The notes beneath the pieces are model-generated. The model made no database searches. It was not told the DNA's origin and saw only the letters and a list, made by a program, of their open reading frames with translations. Below are positions 53,513-62,337 of a stretch of 64,000 bases of DNA, in pieces (the first letter of the stretch is position 1; every line of letters starts with the position of its first letter). Position numbers and translations under genes: made by a program. This DNA is from Methylosinus sp. PW1 (GTDB lineage: Bacteria > Pseudomonadota > Alphaproteobacteria > Rhizobiales > Beijerinckiaceae), in assembly GCF_000745215.1 (NCBI RefSeq), contig NZ_JQNK01000009.1, forward strand, positions 1,116,001-1,180,000, read 5' to 3'.

Positions 53513-54553
53513 TCACTCCGCCAGCGCCTGCGCCGCCGGCACGGCGAGCGTCCATTCGAAGCCGTCGGGCGGAAAGCCGATTCTAGCCTCGCCGCCGAGC
53601 GCCTGCGCGACGAGGCGCTTGATGACCTTGTGGCCGAAGCCTTCAGACGGCGCCTCGGAAACGACCGGGCCGCCGAACTCGCGCCACTCCACCACAAAGC
53701 GCCCGTCCTCGAGGCGCCAATGCAGCTCTATGCGCCCGTCCGGCTGCGCCAGCGAGCCATGCGTCAGCGCATTCACCGAAAGCTCATGCAATGCGAGGCC
53801 GATGTTCTGCGCGGCCTCCGGCTTCAGCATCAGATCGGGGCCGCCGGCGCGCGTCTGCTCCTCGACGCAGGCGACGTCGAGGCAATAGGACAATTGCGCG
53901 CGCGCCAGCTCGACCATGGATGCGCCGCGCCAATCCTGCGACACGAGCAGATCATGCGCCATGGAGAGCGCCTGCAGGCGCGCGGCGAACTTGCGTTGGA
54001 AATCGGCGAGCGAAGGCGCGCCCGCCGCCGTCTGCCGCGCCATGGCCTGCACCACGGCGAGAAGATTTTTGGAGCGATGCACCAGCTCGCGCAGCAGCAC
54101 ATGGACATGATCCTCGCGCCGCTTGCGATCAGTGATGTCGCGCGCCGTGCCGATGATGCGCGCGGCGCGTCCGCCTTCGAAGAAAGTGCGGCCGCGCACC
54201 GCGATCCAGCGCTCGACGCCGTCGGTCTGGCCGATCACGCGATATTCCGCCTCATAATCGCCGAGCGCGCCGGGATCGAGCGCGGCCTGAACGGCCTCGC
54301 GCGTCTGCGCCTTATCGTCCTTGTGCATGGCGTTGCGGAAAATCTCGAAGCTGCCCGGCGCATCGTCCGGCAGCGCCCAGAGCGCGCGCACGCGCGCGTC
54401 GAGATGCACCTCGCCGGTGACGAGATCCCAATCCCAAATTCCGGTGAGGCTCGCGTCGAGCGCCATGCGCATGCGCTCGAGCGCGAGAGCTTCGTCGCGA
54501 TCGTCCCGCCGCTGCGGCGCAGACGCCTCGCTTCTTCCGTCGATCTCTGTCAA
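53513..54553 (-). CDS. PAS sensor histidine kinase, HWE family
   Basis: About 346 residues, no membrane helix. A PAS/PAC domain (about 30-145, with TGIWDWDLVTGEVHLDARV and RIIGTARDITDRKR) precedes a HWE kinase (about 155-345): phospho-acceptor His in LLRELVHRSKNLLAVVQAMA and the ATP-lid LALHELSVNALTHGSLAQ. Soluble HWE kinases often sense light or redox through PAS. Start is uncertain: TTG 54553 has GAGAGG in front; TTG 54607 extends the frame by 18 residues. No response regulator is next to it. Confidence 0.85.
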   Translation of the reverse strand: MTEIDGRSEASAPQRRDDRDEALALERMRMALDASLTGIWDWDLVTGEVHLDARVRALWALPDDAPGSFEIFRNAMHKDDKAQTREAVQAALDPGALGDYEAEYRVIGQTDGVERWIAVRGRTFFEGGRAARIIGTARDITDRKRREDHVHVLLRELVHRSKNLLAVVQAMARQTAAGAPSLADFQRKFAARLQALSMAHDLLVSQDWRGASMVELARAQLSYCLDVACVEEQTRAGGPDLMLKPEAAQNIGLALHELSVNALTHGSLAQPDGRIELHWRLEDGRFVVEWREFGGPVVSEAPSEGFGHKVIKRLVAQALGGEARIGFPPDGFEWTLAVPAAQALAE

Positions 54554-54723
54554 GCTCGACCTCTCGACGCCCGTCGCCCGCTTCGAGTAGGGCGGACCAT
54601 AGCCCAATGGCCGCCGGCGGGCGAGAAAATCATTTCCAAATCACTCGTCGCCAAAATCACTCGTCGCCAATGCGCTCCTTGCACGAAACGGTAAACGTCG
54701 CCGCCCGGCCCGCGGTTCCCCGG

Positions 54724-56739
54724 TCACACATCCAATTCCGTGGCGAAAGCGGCGCGTTCCTGAATGAAGGCGAAGCGCGCCTCGGGCTTGGCGCCCATCA
54801 GCCGCTCGACGCAATCGGCCGTCTCCTCGCGCTCCTCGCCGGCGATCACCACCTTGAGCAGCGTGCGCTTCCTGGCGTCCATCGTCGTTTCCTTGAGCTG
54901 AGCCGGCATCATCTCGCCGAGGCCTTTGAAGCGGCTCGTCTCGATCTTGCCCTTGCCGGTCAGCACTTTCTTCACCAGCTCGTCGCGATGCGCGTCGTCG
55001 CGCGCATAGACGGTCTTGGCGCCTTGCGTCAGCTTGTAGAGCGGCGGCACGGCGAGATAGAGATGGCCGCCGTCGATGAGCTTGGGCATTTGCCGGAAGA
55101 AGAAAGTGATGAGCAGCGAAGCGATATGCGCGCCGTCGACATCGGCGTCGGTCATCACGATGATCTTGTCGTAGCGCAAATCCTCGTCGCGATAATGAGT
55201 GCCGATTCCGCAGCCGAGCGCCTGCACCAGATCGGCGAGCTGCTGATTGGCGGCGAGCTTCTCGCGCCCCGCCGATGCGACATTGAGAATCTTGCCGCGC
55301 AAAGGCAGCACGGCCTGGCTGGCGCGGTCGCGCGCCGCCTTGGCGGAGCCTCCGGCGGAATCGCCCTCGACGATGAATATCTCCGAGCCTTGCGACGACG
55401 TGTTGGTACAGTCGGCGAGCTTGCCCGGCAGGCGCAATTTGCGCGTCGGGGATTTGCGCGCCTGCTCTTTCTCGGCGCGGCGGCGCATGCGCTCCTCGGC
55501 GCGCTCCACCGCGAAATCGAGCAGCTTGGTCGCCTGCGACGGCGCGCCGGCGAGCCAATGGTCGAAAGCGTCGCGCACCGCGCCCTCGACGAGGCGCGAG
55601 GCCTCGACATTCATCAGCCGCGTCTTGTTCTGGCCCTGGAATTCCGGCTCGCGAATGAAGACGGAGATCATCGCCGCCGACTGGCCCATGAGATCATCCG
55701 CCGTCACATTGGCGGCGCGCTTGGCCTGGCCGATGCGCTCGGCGTGATCCTTCAAGCCGCGCAGCAGAGCGAGGCGAAAGCCCGCCTCATGCGTGCCGCC
55801 GTCCGGCGTCGGAATCGTGTTGCAATAGGAGTGCGAGAAGCCGTCCTCATTGGCGAACCAGGCGATGGCCCATTCGAGCGAGCCATGGCCGCCCTCGCGC
55901 TGCACCTTGCCGACGAAAGGCTGATCGGCGACCAGCTCCTTGCCCTCGGTCTCGCGCGCGAGATAATCGCGCAACCCGCCGGGGAAACGCAGCACCGCCT
56001 CGGCCGGCACATCCGAGCCCGGCTCGATCAGCTCTTTGGCGCAACGCCAGCGAATCTCGACGCCGCCGAAGAGATAGGCCTTGGAGCGCGCCATGCGGAA
56101 CAGCCGCGCCGGGCGCCAATGCGTCGCCGGGCCGAAAATTTCCGCGTCCGGCTTGAAGCGCACCTTGGTGCCGCGGCGATTGGCGATGCGGCCCAATTGC
56201 TCGAGCTTTCCCTGCGGCAGGCCGCGCGAGAAAATCATGCGATAGAGCTGCTGGCCGGTCGCCACCTCCACCTCCAGCCGCTCCGCCAGCGCATTGACCA
56301 CGGACACGCCGACGCCATGCAGGCCGCCGGAGGTCTGATAGGCGCCCGAGTCGAACTTGCCGCCGGCGTGCAGCATGGTCATGACCACTTCCAACGCCGA
56401 CTTCTTCGGGAATTTCGGATGCGGCCCGACCGGAATGCCGCGGCCATTGTCCACGACGGTGAGCCAGCCCCCCGGCTCGAGCGTCACCTCTATGAAGCTG
56501 GCGTGGCCGGCGACGGCCTCGTCCATCGCATTGTCCAGCACCTCCGCGAAGAGGTGATGCATGGCGGCCTCGTCCTTGCCGCCGATATACATGCCCGGCC
56601 GCCGCCGGACCGGCTCCAGCCCCTCGAGCACCTCGATAGAGGCGGCGTCATACTCCGCCGGGGCCTTGGGCGCTTTCGCGGCGGGAGCGGCGGCCGGCTT
56701 GCGCGGGGCGCCGCCGAAGAGATCATCGGATTTGGCCAT
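54724..56739 (-). CDS. parE: DNA topoisomerase IV subunit B
   Basis: 671 residues. ATPase subunit of the decatenase. GHKL ATPase domain at the N-terminus (NAMDEAV, VVDNGRGIPVGPHPK, GLHGVGVSVVNALAE), a TOPRIM domain with EGDSAGGSAK and DADVDGAHIASLL, and the ParE-type start (DLFGG) with an Ala-Pro stretch (residues 10-28). The shorter insert-free C-terminus distinguishes it from GyrB. ATG 56739. A solitary gene here; parC is not in the window. Confidence 0.95.
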   Translation of the reverse strand: MAKSDDLFGGAPRKPAAAPAAKAPKAPAEYDAASIEVLEGLEPVRRRPGMYIGGKDEAAMHHLFAEVLDNAMDEAVAGHASFIEVTLEPGGWLTVVDNGRGIPVGPHPKFPKKSALEVVMTMLHAGGKFDSGAYQTSGGLHGVGVSVVNALAERLEVEVATGQQLYRMIFSRGLPQGKLEQLGRIANRRGTKVRFKPDAEIFGPATHWRPARLFRMARSKAYLFGGVEIRWRCAKELIEPGSDVPAEAVLRFPGGLRDYLARETEGKELVADQPFVGKVQREGGHGSLEWAIAWFANEDGFSHSYCNTIPTPDGGTHEAGFRLALLRGLKDHAERIGQAKRAANVTADDLMGQSAAMISVFIREPEFQGQNKTRLMNVEASRLVEGAVRDAFDHWLAGAPSQATKLLDFAVERAEERMRRRAEKEQARKSPTRKLRLPGKLADCTNTSSQGSEIFIVEGDSAGGSAKAARDRASQAVLPLRGKILNVASAGREKLAANQQLADLVQALGCGIGTHYRDEDLRYDKIIVMTDADVDGAHIASLLITFFFRQMPKLIDGGHLYLAVPPLYKLTQGAKTVYARDDAHRDELVKKVLTGKGKIETSRFKGLGEMMPAQLKETTMDARKRTLLKVVIAGEEREETADCVERLMGAKPEARFAFIQERAAFATELDV

Positions 56740-56823
56740 GGAGGGGATTTTAGCGATTCGCGAGGGGAAGCGCGAGGGGGGATGAGAACATACAATGAAC
56801 TTAAATTGATCGAGGGCGTCCGC

Positions 56824-57140
56824 CTACATCGCGCTCCGCACGTTCCAAGGCAAATCGAACTTTTTGATAAGGCCCAGTTCGAGGCCTGCGCTCGCATGAA
56901 TCGGAAGGCCATTCCATTCGAGATCAGCCGGAGCGGCTGTATAAAGGTCGATACAATGCCCGGATCGCAGCTCATTCTTGATGATGGCGTTCAAGCGCTG
57001 GCTCGTAACCTGGGTAGCGCCAGGGTTTCCGTAGAAATAGAGCCGTTTGGCGAGCCCCATTGTCGCCACGCCGACGTAGAGCGCTGTTCCGCATTTCACA
57101 AATGCGTAGACGCCGACCATTCTCGGGGCAGGCCGATCTA
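56824..57140 (-). pseudogene. GIY-YIG nuclease gene, 3' fragment split by IS630
   Basis: Encodes the C-terminal part of a HTH plus GIY-YIG protein: VGVYAFVKCGTALYVGVATM (GIY and YIG strands) and a helix with RLNAIIKNELRSG. It reads into the IS at 57140. Removing the IS (57141-58367) and one TA copy joins it in frame to 58370-58619, giving 188 residues: GKLTL then DRPAPR then MVGVY. An internal ATG at 57120 could still give a 98-residue nuclease fragment. Confidence 0.88.
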
Positions 57141-58367
57141 GTGTCCCGTCTCATAAATTTGTAGCCATGTCTCCGCGATCATGATTCTTTGGTCCCAATG
57201 GAGATTCGGAGGGGCGGACATGGCGAAGGGCAGAGCGACCAAAGCGACCAAGATCGAGCTGAGCGAGGTCGAACGGGAAAACCTCAACCGGCTCGTTCGG
57301 CGACGCAAGGTAGCGCGCGGGGATGCGCAGCGCGCGGAGATCGTGTTGCGGGCCGCCGAGGGGCTCAACAACTGCGAGATCGGGGCCGCGGTCGGCGTAA
57401 CACGGCAGACCGTGCGCACATGGCGCGAGCGTTTCGCCAAGCACCGTCTCGATGGTCTCGACGATGAACCGCGCTGTGGCGCGCCACGCAAGATCGGCGA
57501 CGACCGAGTCGAAGAGATCGTGACCAAGACACTTGAAACGCAGCCCAAGAACGCGACGCACTGGAGCACGCGCGGCATGGCGAAAGCATCGGGCGTGTCG
57601 ACTTCGTCGGTGCATCGCATTTGGCGTGCGTTCTCCCTGCAACCACATCGCACCGAGACCTTCAAGCTTTCGACCGACCCGCAATTTGTCGAGAAAGTGC
57701 GCGACATCGTTGGTCTCTATCTCGATCCGCCCGACAAGGCGCTGGTGATATGCGTCGATGAAAAGAGCCAAATACAAGCGCTCGATCGAACGCAGCCGTT
57801 GCTGCCGATGCGCCCCGGACAGGTCGAGCGGCGCACGCACGACTACGACCGGCACGGCACAACGACGCTATTTGCCGGCTTCATCGCGGCTGTCACGGCC
57901 GAGACGGCCGTGAAGGCTGGCAGCGTGATCGGCACGTGCATGCCGCGCCATCGCGCGCAGGAGTTCCGCAAGTTTCTCGATGAAGTCGAGCGCAATGTTC
58001 CCTCCGGCCTCGACATTCATGTCGTGATGGACAATGCTTCGAGCCACAAGACGCAAATGATCCGCAGATGGTTCGCCAAGCGGCCGCACTGGCACATGCA
58101 TTTCACTCCGACATCGTCGTCGTGGATCAATCAGGTCGAACGCTTCTTTGCGCTTCTGGCCGAGAAGCAGATCAAGCCAGGCGCGCACAAGTCTGTCAAA
58201 GACCTCATCGCCGCTATCAAGGCTTTCCTCGCCCAACAGAACGCCGATCCGAAACCGCTGCGCTGGACCAAGTCAGCCGACGACATCCTGGCGTCAATCG
58301 AACGCTTCTGTCGTCGTACAATCGACCTCCACGCGAAAGCTGGATAGAAATTTCTGAATCAGGACAC
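57141..58367 (+). mobile_element. IS630-family insertion sequence
   Basis: 1227 bases flanked by the TA duplication (57139-57140 and 58368-58369) typical of IS630/Tc1-mariner transposition. The ends are imperfect inverted repeats of about 26 bases beginning GTGTCC: GTGTCCCGTCTCATAAATTT at the left and the complement of AAATTTCTGAATCAGGACAC at the right. One transposase gene fills the inside. It interrupts the GIY-YIG gene. Confidence 0.95.
57220..58347 (+). CDS. IS630-family DDE transposase
   Basis: 375 residues. N-terminal HTH (NCEIGAAVGVTRQTVRTWRE, about 50-70, then a second HTH STRGMAKASGVSTSSVHRIW), and a DDE domain with Asp180 (ICVDEKSQIQ), Asp271 (VVMDNASSHK) and Glu307 (WINQVERFFALLAEKQ). 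All three are intact and the frame is unbroken, so the enzyme looks functional. ATG 57220 has GGAGGGGCGG upstream. Confidence 0.95.
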   Translation: MAKGRATKATKIELSEVERENLNRLVRRRKVARGDAQRAEIVLRAAEGLNNCEIGAAVGVTRQTVRTWRERFAKHRLDGLDDEPRCGAPRKIGDDRVEEIVTKTLETQPKNATHWSTRGMAKASGVSTSSVHRIWRAFSLQPHRTETFKLSTDPQFVEKVRDIVGLYLDPPDKALVICVDEKSQIQALDRTQPLLPMRPGQVERRTHDYDRHGTTTLFAGFIAAVTAETAVKAGSVIGTCMPRHRAQEFRKFLDEVERNVPSGLDIHVVMDNASSHKTQMIRRWFAKRPHWHMHFTPTSSSWINQVERFFALLAEKQIKPGAHKSVKDLIAAIKAFLAQQNADPKPLRWTKSADDILASIERFCRRTIDLHAKAG

Positions 58368-58369
58368 TA

Positions 58370-58619
58370 GCGTCAGCTTGCCATCATTCTCGAAAATCCA
58401 TCGCCCGGAAAATTCGAAGCCGCCCGCGACCAGTATCTCTATGGGCAGTTGGGCTTTTTTCGTCGGCGCGATCTCTTTCGGAGAGAGATCGCGAGAAGCG
58501 CGCGCTGGTCTTCCAGTGGCGCTTACCGCGCCGCCGGCCTTGATGACATTGTAAGCGTGCTGATATCGAATCCCGAGTTGTCTCGCGATTTCGGCAGCGC
58601 CGAATCCTTCGCGGGCCAA
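58370..58619 (-). pseudogene. GIY-YIG nuclease gene, 5' HTH fragment
   Basis: Encodes the N-terminal helix-turn-helix part (EGFGAAEIARQLGIRYQHAY) and a linker up to the IS insertion at 58369. Only a TTG at 58619 offers a start; coding-like sequence continues upstream in frame (ISTSEKIRT) to about 58680 without ATG or GTG, so the true start may be lost or non-canonical. See the 3' fragment at 56824-57140. Confidence 0.8.
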
Positions 58620-58671
58620 TGTTCGAATTTTTTCTGATGTCGAAATTGGTCCAAACCCAAGTTTGTTAAAT

Positions 58672-58856
58672 TCAATGCAAAAACAGCTTCACCGCAATCG
58701 CCACCTGAAACGCCAGCACGAACCCCATCATCCATTTGATGACGAGAAGCTCGCCCTTCAAAGTCGACTCAGCGCGGTCGCGGCTTTCAAAGCCTTGTCC
58801 TCGGGAATGTCGACGGCCCGAAAGGCTTCGAACACTTCGGATTGAAGATTGCCCAT
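58672..58856 (-). pseudogene. Frameshifted small membrane-protein gene
   Basis: From ATG 58856 the frame reads MGNLQSEVFEAFRAVDIPED and KALKAATALSRL then stops; the continuation in another frame, ESTLKGELLVIKWMMGFVLA and FQVAIAVKLFLH, is a typical C-terminal helix of small DUF1640-like proteins. One or more bases lost or gained near 58757-58770 would explain it. The stop overlaps the region before the HTH fragment. Confidence 0.65.
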
Positions 58857-58938
58857 AGAAAAAAAATAGCACGGAATCATGCACTGAAAAAGAGAGCGGC
58901 GCCGGAACTCGAAAAGAATCCCGTTTCGGTTTCCCCCC

Positions 58939-58966
58939 GTTGAGGAGGCGGCAAAGCCTCCTCAAC
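58939..58966. terminator. 10-bp hairpin downstream of the 2OG oxygenase gene
   Basis: GTTGAGGAGG (58939-58948) pairs perfectly with 58957-58966 around CGGCAAAG, 14 bases beyond the stop of the minus-strand oxygenase gene. No T-tract follows on the minus strand, so its role as terminator is probable but not certain. Confidence 0.55.
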
Positions 58967-58979
58967 ACGAGGACGAGGG

Positions 58980-59594
58980 CTATTGCCCTTCCCGCCCCCG
59001 CCTCACCCAGCAATTGATCGAAAATCTTCCATCGGCAAATGCGCTCGCGCAGCGCGTCGGGTGCACCTCATGCGATGCGGCGGAGGGAAAAGCGACGAGA
59101 CGATCATAGGCCGGCGCTATGTCCGCAAAGCCGTCCGGCGAAAAGAGCCGCAGCGCGCCGCCGTCGAAACGCTTCGGCAGCGCGTGAAAATAATAGACGA
59201 GCGTGAGAACCCGCACGCTGTCGTGTCCGTCCGGTCGCGGCGGCGCATCGGCGTGGCGCTTGAAAAAGCCGCCGTCGCCATAGCGCACCATCTCCATCTC
59301 TTTTTTCGTTTCGGACGGCAGACGAGCATTCAACTCGCGCGTCAGACGCGCGAGGACCAAATCGACAGATGCGGCGAAAGCCGCGCGCAGCGCGCCGAGC
59401 TCGAGAAGACGCGAAGAATCGCGCACCGACGTATCGATGCGCGCCGCGCGCTCGGCCGTGTAGAAACGCGATTGCGAAAATTCGCTCTCATGCGCCAGCG
59501 CGAATTGCATCAGCTCGCCTGCGCGCGCCGCGCCGAGAAAGCCGTCGATGACGACATGCGCAGGCGTGGCGGCGGCGGTCATGGGCGCATCCAT
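58980..59594 (-). CDS. 2-oxoglutarate/Fe(II)-dependent dioxygenase
   Basis: 204 residues, prolyl-4-hydroxylase-like. The iron triad is HxD in FFKRHADAPP and His in ASHEVHPTRC; the 2OG-binding Arg is in DGRFSINCW. The N-terminus (VVIDGFLGAARAGEL) and TLVYYFHALPKRFDGGALRL strand fit the P4H-like double-stranded beta-helix. Substrate unknown. A second ATG at 59582 (MTAAAT) is also possible. Confidence 0.86.
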   Translation of the reverse strand: MDAPMTAAATPAHVVIDGFLGAARAGELMQFALAHESEFSQSRFYTAERAARIDTSVRDSSRLLELGALRAAFAASVDLVLARLTRELNARLPSETKKEMEMVRYGDGGFFKRHADAPPRPDGHDSVRVLTLVYYFHALPKRFDGGALRLFSPDGFADIAPAYDRLVAFPSAASHEVHPTRCASAFADGRFSINCWVRRGREGQ

Positions 59595-59654
59595 TGCGGC
59601 GACAGAAGCGCTCGATAGAGCACAGAAAGCCGCAATGGAGAAGCCGCGCCGCGC

Positions 59655-60323
59655 TCAGCCATGCAAGGCCGCAAAGCGCGCCTTTCGCTCGGCGAAACGC
59701 GGCGTCACCCATTCGACCAGCGCTTCGCCCGCCGTCTCCGGGCGCCCGCTGTCGAAAGGCGGCGCCGGCGCATATTCGATCGACAATTGGATCGCGCGCG
59801 CGACCTGCTCGCCGGCGATATCGGCTGCGAGCGTCAAAGCGAAATCGATTCCCGCCGTCACGCCGCCGCCGGTGACGACGCGGCCGTCGCGCACGACGCG
59901 CGCGGCGTCGGGAACGGCGTCGAACAATGGCAGAAGATCGCGCCAGGCCCAATGGCAGGCGGCGCGCTTGCCGCGCAGCAGGCCGGCGGCGCCGAGCAGC
60001 AGCGAGCCGTTGCAGACCGAGGTCACATAGCGCGCGCCTTCCGCGAGCCGCGCGACCTGCTCCAGAAATTCGCGATCGACCGACGCCGCCTCGACGCCGG
60101 GACCGCCGGGAACGCAGAGGAGATCGCAGCGCTCCACGCCGGCGAGCGCGCGCGTCGAGCCGAATTCGAGACCCGTGTCGGACGCGACGGCGCCGCCCTC
60201 TCGCGAGGCGACGACGACCGCCGCGCCGGGCAGTCGCGACAGCACCTCGAAAGGCCCGGTGAAATCGAGCTGGGTGAGCCGCGGAAAAGTCGCGAAGACG
60301 ATGCGCAGGCTTTGGTCGGACAT
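59655..60323 (-). CDS. DJ-1/PfpI-family protein (isonitrile hydratase-like)
   Basis: 222 residues. The nucleophile Cys is in TSVCNGSLLLGAAGLL, after the Glu of DFTGPFEVLSRLPG at the N-terminus, in the pattern of cyclohexyl-isocyanide hydratase/InhA-like DJ-1 proteins. ATG 60323. It lies divergent, 88 bases apart, from a GlxA-type regulator gene that carries the same fold, a typical enzyme/regulator pair. Confidence 0.87.
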   Translation of the reverse strand: MSDQSLRIVFATFPRLTQLDFTGPFEVLSRLPGAAVVVASREGGAVASDTGLEFGSTRALAGVERCDLLCVPGGPGVEAASVDREFLEQVARLAEGARYVTSVCNGSLLLGAAGLLRGKRAACHWAWRDLLPLFDAVPDAARVVRDGRVVTGGGVTAGIDFALTLAADIAGEQVARAIQLSIEYAPAPPFDSGRPETAGEALVEWVTPRFAERKARFAALHG

Positions 60324-60411
60324 TGCGGGGCCTCCACTTGTTGACGAAGGCAGAGTAGCGCAGCTAGGCTCTGTCTCAAATGACGGTTTTCCAACTTTTT
60401 CGGACAGATCC

Positions 60412-61359
60412 ATGAGCGCGCGGATCATCGCTCTGCTGATCTTCGACGACTTTCAGATTCTCGATGCGGCCGGACCGATCGCCGCTTTCGAGATCGCCGC
60501 GCGCATCGCGCCCGGCGCCTATGCGATACGGACCATCGCCGCCGCTTCCGGCCTCGTGCGCTCCTCGTCCGGCGTCGCCATGGCGGCGGCGAGCTTCGCC
60601 GCGGCGCGACGCTGCGACACGCTGCTGATCGCCGGAGGATACGGAACGCGCGGCGCCGCCACGGACAGAAACACGTTGGCTTTCGTCGCCCGCGCAGCGA
60701 CGAGCGCGCGACGTGTGGCGAGCGTGTGCTCGGGCGCCTATGTGCTGGCGGCGGCCGGGCTGCTCGACGGCCGCAGAGCGACGACGCATTGGAGCCGCAG
60801 CGGCGATTTTCAGCGACGCTTTCCCAAGGTCCGGCTGGAGCCCGATTTGATCTTCGTGCGCGACGGGCCGATCTGGAGCTCCGCCGGAATCACTGCGGGG
60901 ATCGATCTCGCGCTGGCGATGATCGGCGACGATCTCGGCGAGGATGTCGCGCGCGCCGTCGCGCGGCAGCTCGTCGTCTATCATCGGCGCCCGGGTGGGC
61001 AATCGCAATTTTCCGCGCTGCTGGAATTGGAGAGCAGGCAAGACAAATTCGCGACGCTGCTGCGCTGGGCGAGCGAGCGTCTGCAACATCGCCTCACCGT
61101 GGAGGAGCTTGCCGAGCAGGCCGCGATGAGCCCACGCAATTTCGCGCGCGCCTTCTCCCGCGCGACCGGCGCGACGCCGGCCAAGGCGATCGAGCGCCTG
61201 CGTCTCGACAGAGCGAAGAGCGCGCTGGAGGATGGCGCCGACACGATCGAGCAAATCGCGCGCGACAGCGGCTTTGGCGATCCAGAACGAATGCGGCGGG
61301 CGTTTCTGCGCGTTTACGGGCAGCCGCCGCAGGCGTTTCGGCGCGGGGGGCGGCTATAG
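60412..61359 (+). CDS. GlxA-type AraC-family regulator with DJ-1-like domain
   Basis: 315 residues. N-terminal DJ-1/PfpI-like domain (about 1-180) with VASVCSGAYVLAAAGLLDG; the Cys is kept. C-terminal AraC HTH (about 220-313): HRLTVEELAEQAAMSPRNFA, then IEQIARDSGFGDPERMRRAF. Likely to regulate the divergent PfpI gene, the intergenic region being 88 bases. Start ATG 60412. Confidence 0.9.
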   Translation: MSARIIALLIFDDFQILDAAGPIAAFEIAARIAPGAYAIRTIAAASGLVRSSSGVAMAAASFAAARRCDTLLIAGGYGTRGAATDRNTLAFVARAATSARRVASVCSGAYVLAAAGLLDGRRATTHWSRSGDFQRRFPKVRLEPDLIFVRDGPIWSSAGITAGIDLALAMIGDDLGEDVARAVARQLVVYHRRPGGQSQFSALLELESRQDKFATLLRWASERLQHRLTVEELAEQAAMSPRNFARAFSRATGATPAKAIERLRLDRAKSALEDGADTIEQIARDSGFGDPERMRRAFLRVYGQPPQAFRRGGRL

Positions 61360-61379
61360 CGGTCCGCGCAGGCGACTGC

Positions 61380-61703
61380 TCACGCCACTTCCGCGAGCCG
61401 TTCGGCGATGAACTGATTGATGCTCTCGCCGGCCTTCGCCGCCTGCTCGGCGATGCGCTTATGAAGCTCCGGCGGAATGCGCAGCGACAAGGTGCCGGAA
61501 TAGGGCTTCTCCGGCTCGACGTCGCGCGCTTTGCACCAGTCGCGATAGTCGGCGATCGTCTCGGCGAAGGCGCTGCGCAGCTCGTCTATGTCACGGCCGG
61601 CGAAGTGAAGCGTGGCGCGCGCATTGACCACGACCCCATTCATGAGCGCGTCGCCGTCTTCATAGCTCACCTCGGCGATATAGCCGTCATGCTTCAGGAT
61701 CAT
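61380..61703 (-). CDS. hicB: HicB-type antitoxin
   Basis: 107 residues. Partial RNase-H-like fold (MILKHDGYIAEVSYEDGD, HFAGRDIDELRSAFAETIAD) and a C-terminal ribbon-helix-helix: SLRIPPELHKRIAEQAAKAG then ESINQFIAERL. HicB blocks HicA and represses its own operon. ATG 61703 overlaps the hicA stop. Confidence 0.92.
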   Translation of the reverse strand: MILKHDGYIAEVSYEDGDALMNGVVVNARATLHFAGRDIDELRSAFAETIADYRDWCKARDVEPEKPYSGTLSLRIPPELHKRIAEQAAKAGESINQFIAERLAEVA

Positions 61704-61954
61704 GGCTTTGCTCCCGCGCTTTCGAGGAATCGACGAACCGCCACGACGGCGCCCTTGTCGGTCTCCGGCTGCGGGTGCGGGCGATGGAAGACCGCCTCCG
61801 CTCCGCCGAGCAGGAACCGAACGCGAGAGCCGCGCCCCTCCGAACGCTCCGCCCCGAGCGCGACGAGCAGGCTTTCGATATCCGTCCATCGCAGGTCCGA
61901 AGGAACGGGTCGGGCGAAGATCGCCTCCAGCGTGCGCCGATGCTTTGCGTTCAT
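61700..61954 (-). CDS. hicA: HicA-type mRNA interferase toxin
   Basis: 84 residues. Double-stranded-RNA-binding-like fold; WTDIESLLVALGAERSEGRG then SRVRF and the catalytic-type His in EAVFHRPHPQPETDKGAV. HicA cleaves mRNA and is held in check by HicB. Upstream gene of the pair; its start ATG 61954 lies about 130 bases from the tRNA-Ser 3' end. Confidence 0.92.
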   Translation of the reverse strand: MNAKHRRTLEAIFARPVPSDLRWTDIESLLVALGAERSEGRGSRVRFLLGGAEAVFHRPHPQPETDKGAVVAVRRFLESAGAKP

Positions 61955-62081
61955 ATCACCTTGATACCAAAAAATGGTAGCGAAGGACAGCAAAGGCAAG
62001 TGGTGAGGGACGCGGGGCCGGCTAGCCAATTAGGGGGCCGCCTCGGATGAACCGCATAACATATTGATTTAATTTAATTTT

Positions 62082-62171
62082 TGGCGGAAGGGGTGGGATT
62101 CGAACCCACGGTGAAGTTTCCCCCACGGCGGTTTTCAAGACCGCTGCCTTAAACCACTCGGCCACCCTTCC
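62082..62171 (-). tRNA. tRNA-Ser (TGA anticodon)
   Basis: 90 bases including an encoded CCA. Acceptor GGAAGGG pairs with CCCTTCC; D-arm GGCCGAGTGGTTTAAGGC; anticodon loop CTTGAAA (anticodon TGA) closed by GCGGT/ACCGC; a long variable arm GTGGGGGAAACTTCAC; T-arm GTGGGTTCGAATCCCAC. All arms pair well. Confidence 0.97.
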
Positions 62172-62244
62172 GAACCCGGAGCCGGACCGGACTCGCGGCG
62201 AAGCCTATCGCTTCTCTATGACCGCACGTCAACCGGGCGCGCGC

Positions 62245-62337
62245 CTAGCGGAACCAGACATAGACGATCGCCGCCGCCAGAGCCAGGACGAGGCCGATCG
62301 CCGTATTGCGCAGAAAGCCGCCTTCGAACTCCTCCAT
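62245..62337 (-). CDS. Small single-pass membrane peptide, 30 aa
   Basis: ATG 62337 to TAG 62245. Reads MEEFEGGFLRNTAIGLVLAL then AAAIVYVWFR: a charged N-terminus, one transmembrane helix and an Arg end, a common plan for small bacterial membrane proteins. Ribosome-binding site is weak (GACGGAA close to the ATG). No other frame matches this stretch, which supports it modestly. Confidence 0.5.
   Translation of the reverse strand: MEEFEGGFLRNTAIGLVLALAAAIVYVWFR

Noticed and set aside
62082..62171. Duplicated tRNA 3' end (att site) near tRNA-Ser
   Set aside because: No second copy of the tRNA 3' end was found at lower coordinates in the window, and no integrase gene is present.
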